Assembly: GCF_002240355.1 (NCBI RefSeq)
Contig: NZ_CP016353.1
Coordinates: 4,142,501 to 4,206,500 of the forward strand
Reading direction: 5' to 3'
DNA length: 64,000 nucleotides
Source: Prauserella marina
GTDB taxonomy: Bacteria > Actinomycetota > Actinomycetes > Mycobacteriales > Pseudonocardiaceae
Part shown: one piece after another, positions 8,850 through 17,166 of the stretch
Layout of the letters: every line of letters begins with the position of its first letter
Numbering within the stretch: position 1 is the first letter of the stretch
The notes under the pieces: generated by a model
Told to the model about the DNA's origin: nothing
Databases searched by the model: none
What the model saw: the letters and a program-made list of their open reading frames with translations, nothing else
Program-made: the position numbers and the translations under genes

Positions 8850-9976
8850 GCACACCGAACCTGCTCTACTCCGACGTCGAAGACGACCTCAGGGCCAGTG
8901 TTCGCGGACTGTTGACCGACCGAGGCGGACCCCCTGCCGTACTGACGAGGGTCGAAAGCGCGGAACCCTACGACCTGAAGCTGTGGCGCACGCTGTCGGC
9001 CGAACTGGGCGTCGCGGGGCTGCACGTGCCCGAAAACCTCGGCGGGCAGGGAGCATCGGCCCGCGAAACCGCGCTGGTCATGGAAGAACTCGGCCGAGGG
9101 CTCGCGCCGGTGCCCTTCCTTGGCAGCGCCGTTCTCGCCACGTCGGCACTGCTCGGCGCCGACACCTCGGCCGAGCCCGTCGCGGCGTTGCTGCGCGGAC
9201 TGGCGTCCGGCGAAGCGATCGGCACGCTGCTCGTCCCGTTGTCCACCGGCGTCGGATCCGGTTTCACGCCGAGCGTGCGCGTCGAGGAGAACGTACTGAC
9301 CGGCACCGTCAGGACGGTCGCCGATGCCACGGTCGCCGACGTGTTCGTCGTTCCCGCGACAGGTCCTGACGGAACCGGCTTGTACGAGGTCTCGGCCACC
9401 GGTCCCGGTGTCACGGTCGCCGAGGTGGTCCCGCTCGACCTGACCCGCCGCATCGCCGACGTCACCCTCGACGCCGCCACCGCGACGCTGCTCGTGGGAC
9501 CGGCCGACGCACAAGGCGCCCTCGACCGCGCGCTGCTGACCGGCGCGGGACTGCTGGCCTCCGAACAACTCGGCGTCGCGCAATGGTGTCTCGACGAGAC
9601 CGTTGCCTACGTCAAGCAGCGCTACCAGTTCGGCCGCCCCGTCGGATCGTTCCAGGCGCTCAAACACCGTCTCGCCGACGTGTGGCTGGCTCTCGTCGCC
9701 GCGCGCGCGGCCGCCAGGTACGCCGCCGACCGGCTGGCTTCGGAAAACGAGACAGACACCGAAACCGGGATCGCGGTGGCGCTGGCGCAGTCCTATTGCG
9801 CCGACGTCGCCGTGCACGCGGCGGAGGAGTGCGTCCAGCTTCACGGCGGTATCGGGATGACCTGGGAACATCCGGCGCACCTCTACCTCAAACGTGCCAA
9901 AGCCGATCAGCTCGCGTTGGGCACGCCGGGAACCCATCGCGGAAACCTTGCCGGTCTCATCGACCTGCCCGGGTGA
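8846..9976 (+). CDS. Acyl-CoA dehydrogenase, second-subunit type
   Basis: 376 residues, starting at the ATG that overlaps the previous stop (ATGA). The N-terminal half contains GVAGLHVPENLGGQGAS. The middle beta domain is poorly conserved and lacks the usual TEPxAGSD signature, which is typical of the beta-like partner of heteromeric actinobacterial acyl-CoA dehydrogenases. The C-terminal half keeps the RYQFGRPVGSFQALKHRLAD flavin contact and CVQLHGGIGMTWEHP. It is the last gene of the operon and ends 9 bases before the convergent cutA. The family is sure; the heteromer idea is inferred. Confidence 0.83.
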   Translation: MSTPNLLYSDVEDDLRASVRGLLTDRGGPPAVLTRVESAEPYDLKLWRTLSAELGVAGLHVPENLGGQGASARETALVMEELGRGLAPVPFLGSAVLATSALLGADTSAEPVAALLRGLASGEAIGTLLVPLSTGVGSGFTPSVRVEENVLTGTVRTVADATVADVFVVPATGPDGTGLYEVSATGPGVTVAEVVPLDLTRRIADVTLDAATATLLVGPADAQGALDRALLTGAGLLASEQLGVAQWCLDETVAYVKQRYQFGRPVGSFQALKHRLADVWLALVAARAAARYAADRLASENETDTETGIAVALAQSYCADVAVHAAEECVQLHGGIGMTWEHPAHLYLKRAKADQLALGTPGTHRGNLAGLIDLPG

Positions 9977-9985
9977 CCGCGCCCG

Positions 9986-10330
9986 TCACTCGCCGGGCTC
10001 GTCGCGGGTTTCGGTGACGAGCCATCGCAGATAGTCGGCATGCCCCCCGGTGATCGGGGTGACCACGACCTCGGGCACGTCGTAGGTGTGCCGCTCGGTC
10101 AGCGTGCCGATGAGAGCCGTTGCCCTGTCGGCCGCGGTCTTCACCTCGACCCGCCATTCGCGGGCCGTCTCGATCGCGCCCTCCCACCGGAACACGCTCG
10201 TGATGGGGCCGACGATCTGCGCGCACGCGCCGAGTTTCGCCTCGACGGCGGCGGCCGCCAGTGCGCGCGCGGCTTCCTCGGAGTCCGTTGTGGTCACGAC
10301 CATCACGTGGCCGGGTTGCGCTGCTGACAT
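9986..10330 (-). CDS. cutA: Divalent-cation tolerance protein CutA
   Basis: 114 residues, the family length. Characteristic segments are VVTTTDSEEAARAL at the N-terminus, AKLGACAQIVGPITSVFRWEG in the middle, and ERHTYDVPEVVVTPI near residue 83. CutA forms a very stable ferredoxin-like trimer; its role in metal tolerance is debated, and some homologues bind copper. It starts at an ATG with no strong ribosome-binding site. It is convergent with the acyl-CoA dehydrogenase operon and upstream genes on the same strand are SDRs, so its position here probably carries no pathway meaning. Confidence 0.93.
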   Translation of the reverse strand: MSAAQPGHVMVVTTTDSEEAARALAAAAVEAKLGACAQIVGPITSVFRWEGAIETAREWRVEVKTAADRATALIGTLTERHTYDVPEVVVTPITGGHADYLRWLVTETRDEPGE

Positions 10331-10361
10331 CCGGTCAGCCTAGAGGCGACCGGCCTGCTCG

Positions 10362-11150
10362 TCAGCTCGCGCCTTCGACCTTGCGCTGGAGCTTGTTCAT
10401 CCCGGCCAGCCAGCGTTCCGTCTCGGTGGCGCGGGCGGCGTAGTAGTCGCCGACCTCGGGGTGGGGCAGGATCAAGAACCGGCCGTCGCTCAAGCCGGTG
10501 ACGCACGCCTCCGCGACGTCCTCGGGTTCGATGGCCGAGGCGCCCATGACGAGCGCTCCCGCGGCACCGGTGGCGGCCAGCATCTTGGTGCGGACCCCTT
10601 GCGGGCAGACAGCCTGCACGGAGATGCCGCGATGCCGGTAGGTGACAGCGAGCCACTCCGAGAACGCCAGCGCGCCGTGTTTGGTCACCGAATACGGCGC
10701 CGAGCCGAGACTCGTGAGCAAACCGGCCGCCGACACCGTCGCGAGGAAGTGTCCTCTGCCCCGGGCAAGCCACGCCGGCAACAGCTCCCGCGCGGCCCGC
10801 ACGTGCGCCATCACGTTGACGTCCCATGCCAGTTCCCACAGCTCGGGCGTAGCCTCAGGTCCCCCGTGCGGCGCGACGCCCGCGTTGGCACAAAACAGGT
10901 CGATCTCGCCGGCGAACGCCGTGCGTGCCTCGGCGACAAGGTTGCGTACCCCGTCCTCCCCTGCGACATCACCCACGACGGCGGTCGCGCCGACCTCCTC
11001 GGCCACGGCACCGACGGCATCGGTATCGAGGTCGGCGAGCACCAACCGCGCCCCCGCTGCCGCGAACCGGCGCGCCATGGCGGCGCCGATACCACCGCCT
11101 CCGCCGGTGATCACCACTCCGGCCCCGGCGAGGTCGAAGCCCGCACTCAC
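10362..11150 (-). CDS. SDR-family oxidoreductase
   Basis: 262 residues. The Rossmann motif TGGGGGIG is near residue 16, LFCANAGV replaces the usual NNAG, and the catalytic YSVTKHGAL is near residue 160. The GTG at 11150 overlaps the stop of the upstream SDR (GTGA), so the two are translated together from the promoter that carries TetR operator site 2. The long C-terminal tail after the SDR fold ends EGAS. The substrate is unknown; a hydroxyacyl-CoA or alcohol linked to the 4169 operon is an inference from the shared operator. Confidence 0.82.
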   Translation of the reverse strand: MSAGFDLAGAGVVITGGGGGIGAAMARRFAAAGARLVLADLDTDAVGAVAEEVGATAVVGDVAGEDGVRNLVAEARTAFAGEIDLFCANAGVAPHGGPEATPELWELAWDVNVMAHVRAARELLPAWLARGRGHFLATVSAAGLLTSLGSAPYSVTKHGALAFSEWLAVTYRHRGISVQAVCPQGVRTKMLAATGAAGALVMGASAIEPEDVAEACVTGLSDGRFLILPHPEVGDYYAARATETERWLAGMNKLQRKVEGAS

Positions 11151-11899
11151 AGACCGCCCCCAATCGTGATGCCTCCGTCGAGCACCACTGTCTGACCGGT
11201 CATCCAGCCTGCCTGCCCTGACAGCAGGAACGACACCGCACCGGCGACGTCCTCCGGCAGGCCGAGCCTTCGCAGCGGGTAGGCCGAGGCGACCTCCTCC
11301 TCCCTGTCCTCGTAGAGGGCGGTCGCGAACTTGGTCTTCACGATGGCCGGTGCCACGGCGTTGACCCTGATCGCCGGAGCCAGTTCGTGCGCCAGCTCCA
11401 TGGTCAGCCGCATCAGGGCGGCCTTGGTCACGCCGTACATGCCGATGCCAGGGGACGTTCGCAGGCCCGCGATCGACGCGACGTTCACGACAGCGCCGCC
11501 GTGCTCACCCATCCACGCGTCACGCACCTTGCGGGTCCACGCGATCGGCGCGAGCACGTTGACACCGAACAGCTTCGCCGCGGTGTCCGGCTCGATGTCG
11601 AGGATGGAGCCGTAGACCGGGTTGATCCCGGTGTTGTTGACCAGGAAATCCACGCTCCCGAACGCGTCGAGTGTGCGTGCGACGGCTTCGTCCTGGTGCG
11701 CGGTGTCGTCGGTCTTTCCAGCGACCCCGAGCGCGACCGCGCTGCCGCCCAGTTGCTCGACGGCGTCGGCCAGCGGCTCCGGCTTGCGTGCGGTGATGCA
11801 GACCTTCGCTCCCTGCTCGACCAGGTCTTTCGCGATCCCGAGCCCGATCCCCCTGCTCGCGCCTGTCACAATGGCAACGCGGTCCTTGAGTGAGTTCAC
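11147..11899 (-). CDS. SDR-family oxidoreductase
   Basis: 250 residues from the GTG at 11899, which has GGAG 10 bases upstream; a TTG at 11908 would add three residues but sits too close to that site. TGASRGIG lies near residue 12, NNTG replaces NNAG, and the catalytic YGVTKAALM is near residue 153. It ends in LDGGITIGGGL, typical of FabG-like enzymes. It is the first gene of a two-gene operon, divergent from the TetR gene, with the operator between them, so it is likely to be repressed by that TetR. Confidence 0.84.
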   Translation of the reverse strand: MNSLKDRVAIVTGASRGIGLGIAKDLVEQGAKVCITARKPEPLADAVEQLGGSAVALGVAGKTDDTAHQDEAVARTLDAFGSVDFLVNNTGINPVYGSILDIEPDTAAKLFGVNVLAPIAWTRKVRDAWMGEHGGAVVNVASIAGLRTSPGIGMYGVTKAALMRLTMELAHELAPAIRVNAVAPAIVKTKFATALYEDREEEVASAYPLRRLGLPEDVAGAVSFLLSGQAGWMTGQTVVLDGGITIGGGL

Positions 11900-11922
11900 T
11901 TCGGCCAATCTCCAATCCGGGC

Positions 11923-11936
11923 TAAGCGCTCGCTTA
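11923..11936. promoter_or_regulatory. TetR operator candidate, site 2 of 3 (divergent promoter)
   Basis: Perfect inverted repeat TAAGCG-CT-CGCTTA between the divergent SDR (start 11899) and TetR (start 11947) genes, so it would control both. It differs from site 1 only in the central two bases. Confidence 0.8.
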
Positions 11937-11946
11937 CAATCCTCGC

Positions 11947-12564
11947 ATGACGGTGTCGTTGACGGCCGAGTTGTGGCCTGATGTCCAGCCGGAAACCGCG
12001 CGCCGGCTGATGCTGGCCGGGGTCGAATCGTTCGCGCGGCGCGGGTACCACGCGACGACGACCCGTGACATCGCCGGCAACGCGGGCATGAGCCCGGCCG
12101 CCTTGTACGTGCACTTCCCCTCGAAAGCCGCCCTGCTGTTCGCCATCAGCCGAAGCGGGCACGAGCAGGCGCTGGCCCTCGTCGAGGCAGCCGCGAACGA
12201 AGCCGACTCACCGGCGACCGCCATGCGGCAGATCGTCGAGCGATTCACCTCATGGCACGCCCGCAGGCACACGGTGGCCAGAGTCGTGCAGTACGAACTG
12301 GGCGCGCTCCCCGACAAGGAGTACGAAATCGTTGCCGGGTTGCGCCGCGGCATCGAGCAGATCGTGCGCGACGTCATCGAGTCCGGCCTCGCGAAAGGAG
12401 ACTTCCAGGTCGCCGACGCGCACACCGCGGCCCGCGCCATACTGTCACTCGGCATCGACGTCGCACGCTGGTACAGCGACCGGGCCAAGAAGAGCCCCAC
12501 CGCGCTCGGTGTGGAGTACGCCGAACTCGCACTGCGCATGCTGGGCACGCGGACCACCGCTTGA
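11947..12564 (+). CDS. TetR-family transcriptional regulator
   Basis: 205 residues. The N-terminal helix-turn-helix is clear (FARRGYHATTTRDIAG followed by MSPAALYVHFPSKAAL). The ligand-binding half contains RWYSDRAKKSPTALG near the C-terminus, a pattern I associate with KstR2-like regulators of CoA-thioester pathways. Its own promoter carries a perfect TAAGCG-N2-CGCTTA palindrome, repeated before the 4169 operon and, with one mismatch, before the 12768 deaminase. The ligand is probably an acyl-CoA made by the nearby dehydrogenase operon; this is inferred. Confidence 0.88.
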   Translation: MTVSLTAELWPDVQPETARRLMLAGVESFARRGYHATTTRDIAGNAGMSPAALYVHFPSKAALLFAISRSGHEQALALVEAAANEADSPATAMRQIVERFTSWHARRHTVARVVQYELGALPDKEYEIVAGLRRGIEQIVRDVIESGLAKGDFQVADAHTAARAILSLGIDVARWYSDRAKKSPTALGVEYAELALRMLGTRTTA

Positions 12565-12659
12565 TCGTCGGCAAGGCCATCGCTGGTCTCCGATCGTCGG
12601 TGCCTGACTCAACTCACGTCGCGTCGACGCACTCCGGCGGGTTGCCGGGCCATCGCGTC

Positions 12660-12687
12660 GCTCCGGATGATGTTCATCATCCGGAGC
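12660..12687. repeat. 28-bp perfect palindrome
   Basis: Thirteen-base arms GCTCCGGATGATG and CATCATCCGGAGC around a TT centre, without a mismatch. It lies between the TetR stop and operator site 3, about 80 bases before the deaminase start. There is no U-tract after it, so it could be the TetR terminator or an operator for a second regulator. Confidence 0.8.
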
Positions 12688-12692
12688 CATAC

Positions 12693-12706
12693 TAAGCGGA
12701 CGCTCA
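12693..12706. promoter_or_regulatory. TetR operator candidate, site 3 of 3
   Basis: TAAGCG-GA-CGCTCA, one mismatch from the palindrome at the two other sites. It lies 62 bases before the deaminase start and 5 bases after the 28-bp palindrome. It suggests the deaminase may share control with the acyl-CoA operon. Confidence 0.55.
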
Positions 12707-12767
12707 CCTCCACCGCCAGGCTCGATTGCCTTCGAACCTCGACGCCTACCAGCTGAGGGTTGCCACC

Positions 12768-13271
12768 ATGGCCTGGCCGATCGAGAGTGGACGAATGAAC
12801 GCCAGCGACCCCCTCGCCCTGTTGGCCGTGGCTATCGAAGAGGCCCGTACCGGGCAAGCCGAAGGCGGCGTACCGATCGGCGCGGCCCTGTTCACCCTGG
12901 AGGGCACGCTACTCGGCAAGGGGCACAACCGGCGAGTTCAGGATGACGACCCTGCCATGCATGCCGAAACGAGCGCGTTTCGCGACGCGGGCAGACGCCC
13001 TCATTACCGGGACACGGTCATGGTGACGACGCTGTCGCCGTGCTGGTATTGCAGCGGTCTCGTTCGCCAGTTCGGTATCGGGCACGTGCTGATCGGTGAA
13101 GCATCGACGTTCTCCGGCGGTCATGAATGGCTGGCCGAGCACGGGGTGAACATCACGATCGTCGATGATCCAGGGTGCATCGCGATGATGACCACATTCA
13201 TCGACGAGAATCCGCGGCTCTGGTACGAAGACATCGGCGAGGTCACCGATATCGCCGACCGGCCCTGCTGA
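12768..13271 (+). CDS. Cytosine deaminase of the fungal (Fcy1) type
   Basis: 167 residues from the ATG at 12768 (GAGGG upstream); an internal ATG at 12795 would give 158 residues, the length of yeast cytosine deaminase. The zinc site of the cytidine-deaminase superfamily is complete: HAE near residue 64 and PCWYC near 91. The rest follows the yeast enzyme closely as I remember it: GGVPIGAALF, GKGHNRRVQ, LIGEASTF and a C-terminal FIDENPRLWYEDIGE. The family converts cytosine to uracil for pyrimidine salvage. Bacterial cytosine deaminases are more often the unrelated amidohydrolase CodA. A different small heterocycle as substrate is possible. Confidence 0.85.
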   Translation: MAWPIESGRMNASDPLALLAVAIEEARTGQAEGGVPIGAALFTLEGTLLGKGHNRRVQDDDPAMHAETSAFRDAGRRPHYRDTVMVTTLSPCWYCSGLVRQFGIGHVLIGEASTFSGGHEWLAEHGVNITIVDDPGCIAMMTTFIDENPRLWYEDIGEVTDIADRPC

Positions 13272-13594
13272 TCGTCGTAGCGGTGCCTGTTCGGCATCCC
13301 CGCGCTCGCGCCGCGCCCGCACTGTCCAATGCGGAGCCAGAACGCCGGAAGGCCCGGTGTTTTCCTTGCGAGGAGCCACCATCGCCTCCCGGCTCCGGCG
13401 CACGCGGATCCGCGCCGTCAGCCTCAAGCTTCGGTGCCATCAGCGCGAACAGGCTCCCGCGCCACCGGAACTCGCCTCCTGCCAGCCAGATCAACTGCCG
13501 CTAACGTCGGAGACGACCGAAACAGAGCGTGTGGCCGGGGTCACGCAACGGAGCAGCCTCGGTCGCAGGCGTCCCGATTCCTTTGGCGGTTCCC
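13272..13594. other. 323-base intergenic region, no gene seen
   Basis: It lies between the deaminase and the AraC gene. Both strands were read; the only open frames are low-complexity and lack a ribosome-binding site. An upstream GTG at 13529 could extend the AraC protein by 22 residues. No strong hairpin or tRNA-like structure was seen. It presumably holds the AraC promoter. Confidence 0.6.
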
Positions 13595-14566
13595 ATGCGA
13601 GCGGCGCCACTCCACCGCTACGAGCTCTTCCATACTTCCGATATCGACCACGCCCGTGAGCTCGCCAGCCGAGTGTTCTGCGAGCACCAGCTCGTTCCGC
13701 ATTCCCGGATATCCCAGCTTGACGCCAGACTGCACAGCACGAAACTGGACCGCACCGCGGTGAGCTATCTCGCCTACGGTGCCGACGTCCGGATCTCACC
13801 CGGTGCACGGGACTACTACGCGGTCCTGCTCCCGCTTCGCGGCGAATGCCGGATGAGCCTCGGCTCACGACGGATCGTCGCCGACACCAGTACCGCCGTG
13901 ATCGTTTCCCCGGAAGAACGACTATTGATGCACTGGCAGGACCGCTGCCAGCAACTCATCTTGCGGATCGACCGGGACACCATCAACGCGCATTTGCAGG
14001 AAGTCACCGGAGCCGGCCCCGACACACCGATCGCCTTCGCCCCCGTCATGCCGGTGACCTTCGGCCTCAAACACAGCTGGCGCATGGCTCTGCTCAACCT
14101 CGTTGCCGACCTCGACCAGGAACACAGTCTTTCCGGCTCCGCGTTGGCGGCGCGGGCGTACGAACGCGCGCTGCTCTCCGGCTTGTTGCTCGCGCAGCCG
14201 CACAATTACGAGAACCAGCTCAGCCACGAAGGCGGCACGACCCACCCTCGGGCGGTTCGGATGGCCATCGAGATCATGCGCAGTCAACCGGCTGAGGAAC
14301 ACACCTCCACCAGCCTTGCCCGCAAGGCCGGCGTCGACACCCGTACCCTGCAACGGGCCTTCCGCCGGTCGATGGATACGACGCCGATGACCTATCTCCG
14401 ACAGCTACGGCTACAGCGTGCGCGTGACGAGTTGAGCACATACGACATCGAGCAGACTTCGGTATCCCGAGTCGCCGCACGATGGGGTTTTCCCCATGCC
14501 GGGCGTTTTTCCGTGATGTACCGGGAAAAATTCGGCGAGCCGCCATCCCGGACTCTGCATCGGTGA
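13595..14566 (+). CDS. AraC-family transcriptional regulator
   Basis: 323 residues from the ATG at 13595. The N-terminal 200 residues look like an AraC-binding-like sensor domain (cupin-type, with YYAVLLPLRGECRM), and the C-terminal 100 residues are the double helix-turn-helix, with SLARKAGVDTRTLQRAFRRS and VAARWGFPHAGRFSVMYREK. This subgroup often controls adjacent catabolic oxygenases or hydrolases. It is convergent with the esterase and shares its terminator, and lies at the border of the large CoA/ketosynthase cluster. Its target genes cannot be read from the sequence. Confidence 0.85.
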   Translation: MRAAPLHRYELFHTSDIDHARELASRVFCEHQLVPHSRISQLDARLHSTKLDRTAVSYLAYGADVRISPGARDYYAVLLPLRGECRMSLGSRRIVADTSTAVIVSPEERLLMHWQDRCQQLILRIDRDTINAHLQEVTGAGPDTPIAFAPVMPVTFGLKHSWRMALLNLVADLDQEHSLSGSALAARAYERALLSGLLLAQPHNYENQLSHEGGTTHPRAVRMAIEIMRSQPAEEHTSTSLARKAGVDTRTLQRAFRRSMDTTPMTYLRQLRLQRARDELSTYDIEQTSVSRVAARWGFPHAGRFSVMYREKFGEPPSRTLHR

Positions 14567-14574
14567 CGGAAACG

Positions 14575-14612
14575 AGCGACCCGGCCTCGACTGTCGCAGA
14601 GGCCGGGTCGCT
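14575..14612. terminator. Bidirectional hairpin terminator
   Basis: A 14-bp perfect stem (14575-14588 with 14599-14612) and a 10-base loop lie between the convergent AraC and esterase stops, 9 bases from each. The symmetric position suits termination from both sides. Confidence 0.85.
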
Positions 14613-14621
14613 GGGACGTGC

Positions 14622-15581
14622 TCAGACCAGATTGGACTCAAGAATGCGGGCATTGACAGGAGCGGCGGCAGGCACGGTCAGGCCGATTCTCTCGCGCATC
14701 CACTCCCCCATCACGCGGATCGCGTTGTCCGCTTCCGGAGCATGTCCAGCGAGCAGAGTAAAGTCGTGCTGCATCTCCGGGACAACATGGACAGACACGG
14801 AGACACCCGCACGCTCGGCATGCTCGGCGAACCGGTGGGTGTCGTCCAGTAACGTTTCATGACCGCCGGTGTGGATGAGCATCGGCGGCAGCCCCCTGAG
14901 GTCCGCCCACAATGGATTGATACGTGGATCGTCAGGACGCACCGAACCGAGCAAAGCGGCGCGCATTCCTTCCAGGATGGGCTTTTGCACGACCGCGTCC
15001 AGCGGAGCGTTGGTCTCCAGCGTTTCCGACGACAGTGTCAAGTCGTACCACGGGGACATCGGCGCGATCGCTGCGGGCAAGGGCAGTCCGAGTTCGCGAA
15101 GCCGCAACACGACCGTCGTGCAGAGGTTGCCCCCGGCCGAGTCGCCGACGGAGGCGATCTGCCGGGCCGGAATTCCTTGCCCCAGCAGCCATCGATAGGC
15201 GGTCACCCCGTCTTCGATCTGGGCGGGGAACGGGTGTTCAGGGGCGAGCCGGTAGTTCAGGACCAGCGCACGGGCGCCGACCGCGCTGGCGAGATGCCCG
15301 GCGAGTTTTCGATGCAAATACATCGAGCCGACCATGAAGCCACCACCGTGGAAATACAACAGCACCCGGTCGACCGCGCATTCCTTTGGCACACACCACA
15401 ACGCGGGAACTCCGTTGACATCGGTCTCCGCGTAGCAAACATTCTCCGGTTCCCGTGTCACGACATGTAATTCCTCGAACAGGTCCCGCATGGTCGCGAG
15501 GTCCATATCGGGGCATTCGGCCATACGCGCGGCCAAGGATCGGTAAAGTTCGGTCAGCCGCTCAGAAGACTCACTCGCCAT
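14622..15581 (-). CDS. Alpha/beta-hydrolase esterase of the hormone-sensitive-lipase family
   Basis: 319 residues. The oxyanion motif HGGGF is near residue 77, the nucleophile motif GDSAGG near 145 and the catalytic His in EMQHDF near 271; the acidic residue is probably the Asp in HETLLDD, about 27 residues before it. This matches HSL-type carboxylesterases that hydrolyse short-chain esters. No signal peptide is visible, so it is cytoplasmic. It starts at an ATG with GGAG 7 bases upstream. Its promoter region holds a copy of the 16-bp cluster operator at 15670, so it probably belongs to the same regulon and may release an acid from an ester substrate before CoA activation. Confidence 0.88.
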   Translation of the reverse strand: MASESSERLTELYRSLAARMAECPDMDLATMRDLFEELHVVTREPENVCYAETDVNGVPALWCVPKECAVDRVLLYFHGGGFMVGSMYLHRKLAGHLASAVGARALVLNYRLAPEHPFPAQIEDGVTAYRWLLGQGIPARQIASVGDSAGGNLCTTVVLRLRELGLPLPAAIAPMSPWYDLTLSSETLETNAPLDAVVQKPILEGMRAALLGSVRPDDPRINPLWADLRGLPPMLIHTGGHETLLDDTHRFAEHAERAGVSVSVHVVPEMQHDFTLLAGHAPEADNAIRVMGEWMRERIGLTVPAAAPVNARILESNLV

Positions 15582-15669
15582 GTCACGCTCCGTTCAACCA
15601 ATAGTGGCTCTCGCCACCAGGCCGACTCGATGATTAACGTGACGTTAAATTCCACAAGCGAGTATGTCA

Positions 15670-15685
15670 ATGATCGTTCATACAT
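15670..15685. promoter_or_regulatory. Cluster operator 1 (ATGATCGTTCATACAT)
   Basis: This 16-mer is identical to the one in the TetR promoter at 25128-25143, 9.4 kb away. It lies 85 bases upstream of the esterase. The 231-base gap around it (15582-15812) holds no gene and is AT-richer than its surroundings. Confidence 0.75.
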
Positions 15686-15812
15686 AACGACCGTAACAGT
15701 CTGAACACAAACGACCATTTGTTGTCAGCAATAGCTGATTGCAAATTGCCGTAGATTCCTCCTTGAATCTCATGAAACATATTCACCACCCGCGTGTACG
15801 CGAGTTCCGAGG

Positions 15813-17084
15813 TCACACGGTACGCAGCAAGACCGAGGTGGTGTCGCCGCCGCCGGACAGTGCGGCGGTGAGCACCGTGGGCCGCGCGGATCGGGAAAAC
15901 GCGGCCGCTTCGCCCACCACTGGCGTCGCGGGCAGTCGCTTGTAGGGCGTGACGAGGTTCGCGGTGGGGGCAATCCGCTCGGCGTCGAGCATGACCAATC
16001 CGGAGAGGACTTTCAACAGGCCCACCGCACCGGGAAGATGACCGTAGCAAGCTTCCTGGGAGGTGATGTACAGAGGCGAATCGTCGGCAAGCGAGTCTCG
16101 AAGAGAGTCCACTGTGTCGCACAGGAAGTTTTCGAGTTCGCGGTTTCCTTCGGCGAAGTCGCAGAAGCAGGCGAGATCGTCGAACGTGACGTCGGCGGAG
16201 CGCAACAACCCGGCCAAGTCCCGGCCGTAGGGAACCGGATCGCCCAGTCCCATCGCATTGTTCCCGCCGTTGCGGGAAGAAAGCATGGCGACTTCGATGT
16301 TGCCGTCCCCCTCGGTGGCGGGGCCAAGAACGAATGCCATCGCACCTTCCGCCGGCGCGTTGCCGGTTTGCACTTCGTCGTGAGGGCGCACGTCACTTGG
16401 GTCTGCCGAAGTGCTGGATGCGCGGTGGCCGGTGCGGGTCTGGTAAGCCGTGCTCGAAAGGAAAAGCGGCTCCAGCGGTGTTTCCACCCCAACCACGATC
16501 GCGTGCTCGACCTCACCGCGCGCAACCATGTTCGCACCGAGTTCGAAGCCACGCAGTGACACACTGCATCCACCGGTCAGCGTGAAGGTGGGAATGTCGA
16601 GCCCCAGGTTCATGCACAGCATCGAGGCGATGGCGCCGGGGGTGGCCGTGGCCCAGTACCGCATACCGACTCCGGAAGGCCCCTGATCGTCGAACCGGCG
16701 CATCAGGCGGATCACTTCCTGCACGGAGAACTGCAACGAGGTCAGGATCAGAACCGCCCTGCCATCGCTGATCTCTCGTGCCGTCAGACCCGCGTTGTCC
16801 ATCGCGTCGACGACAGCCGCGTGCGCCAGCCTGCCCGCTCGCGGCGTTCGCCTGATCACCGCGTCCGGCAGGTCCAGTTCTTCAGTGAACTCCTCCGGAA
16901 CCCGGCCCGCCACCCTGACCGCGCTGTCGGTCAGATCGAGCGGGCTGATGGCGGAGCGTCCGGACAACACCGTCCCGGCGAACTCCTTGACGTCGCGGCA
17001 AGACCGGTCCACACCTGGCAGGACCATGCCCACTCCACGAATACCGAGCCGCTTCCAGACACCCTCACGATCCGTCCGCACCAT
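15813..17084 (-). CDS. Ketosynthase-like protein (FabF fold) with degenerate catalytic triad
   Basis: 423 residues from the ATG at 17084, which follows GGGGAGCGGGA; a GTG at 17099 is the alternative. The active-site Cys is kept (TLTGGCSVSLRG, near residue 173), as is the second His (CYGHLPGAVGLL, near 349). The HGTGT motif is replaced by CDFAEGN near residue 310, so the first His is lost, and the Lys of the STKS element is replaced (SQEACYGH). Standard FabF chemistry needs Cys-His-His plus that Lys, so this protein may be a partner subunit, an acyltransferase, or a ketosynthase with altered chemistry. It follows the CoA ligase in the same operon and is transcribed from the promoter with operator 2. 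Confidence 0.75.
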   Translation of the reverse strand: MVRTDREGVWKRLGIRGVGMVLPGVDRSCRDVKEFAGTVLSGRSAISPLDLTDSAVRVAGRVPEEFTEELDLPDAVIRRTPRAGRLAHAAVVDAMDNAGLTAREISDGRAVLILTSLQFSVQEVIRLMRRFDDQGPSGVGMRYWATATPGAIASMLCMNLGLDIPTFTLTGGCSVSLRGFELGANMVARGEVEHAIVVGVETPLEPLFLSSTAYQTRTGHRASSTSADPSDVRPHDEVQTGNAPAEGAMAFVLGPATEGDGNIEVAMLSSRNGGNNAMGLGDPVPYGRDLAGLLRSADVTFDDLACFCDFAEGNRELENFLCDTVDSLRDSLADDSPLYITSQEACYGHLPGAVGLLKVLSGLVMLDAERIAPTANLVTPYKRLPATPVVGEAAAFSRSARPTVLTAALSGGGDTTSVLLRTV

Positions 17085-17166
17085 TCCCGCTCCCCGCACG
17101 TCCCTGAAATTCCTTGCCCCATCAGGACACCTCGAATCGGGGAGGGGGAACAGTGCCCGCGGGTAC

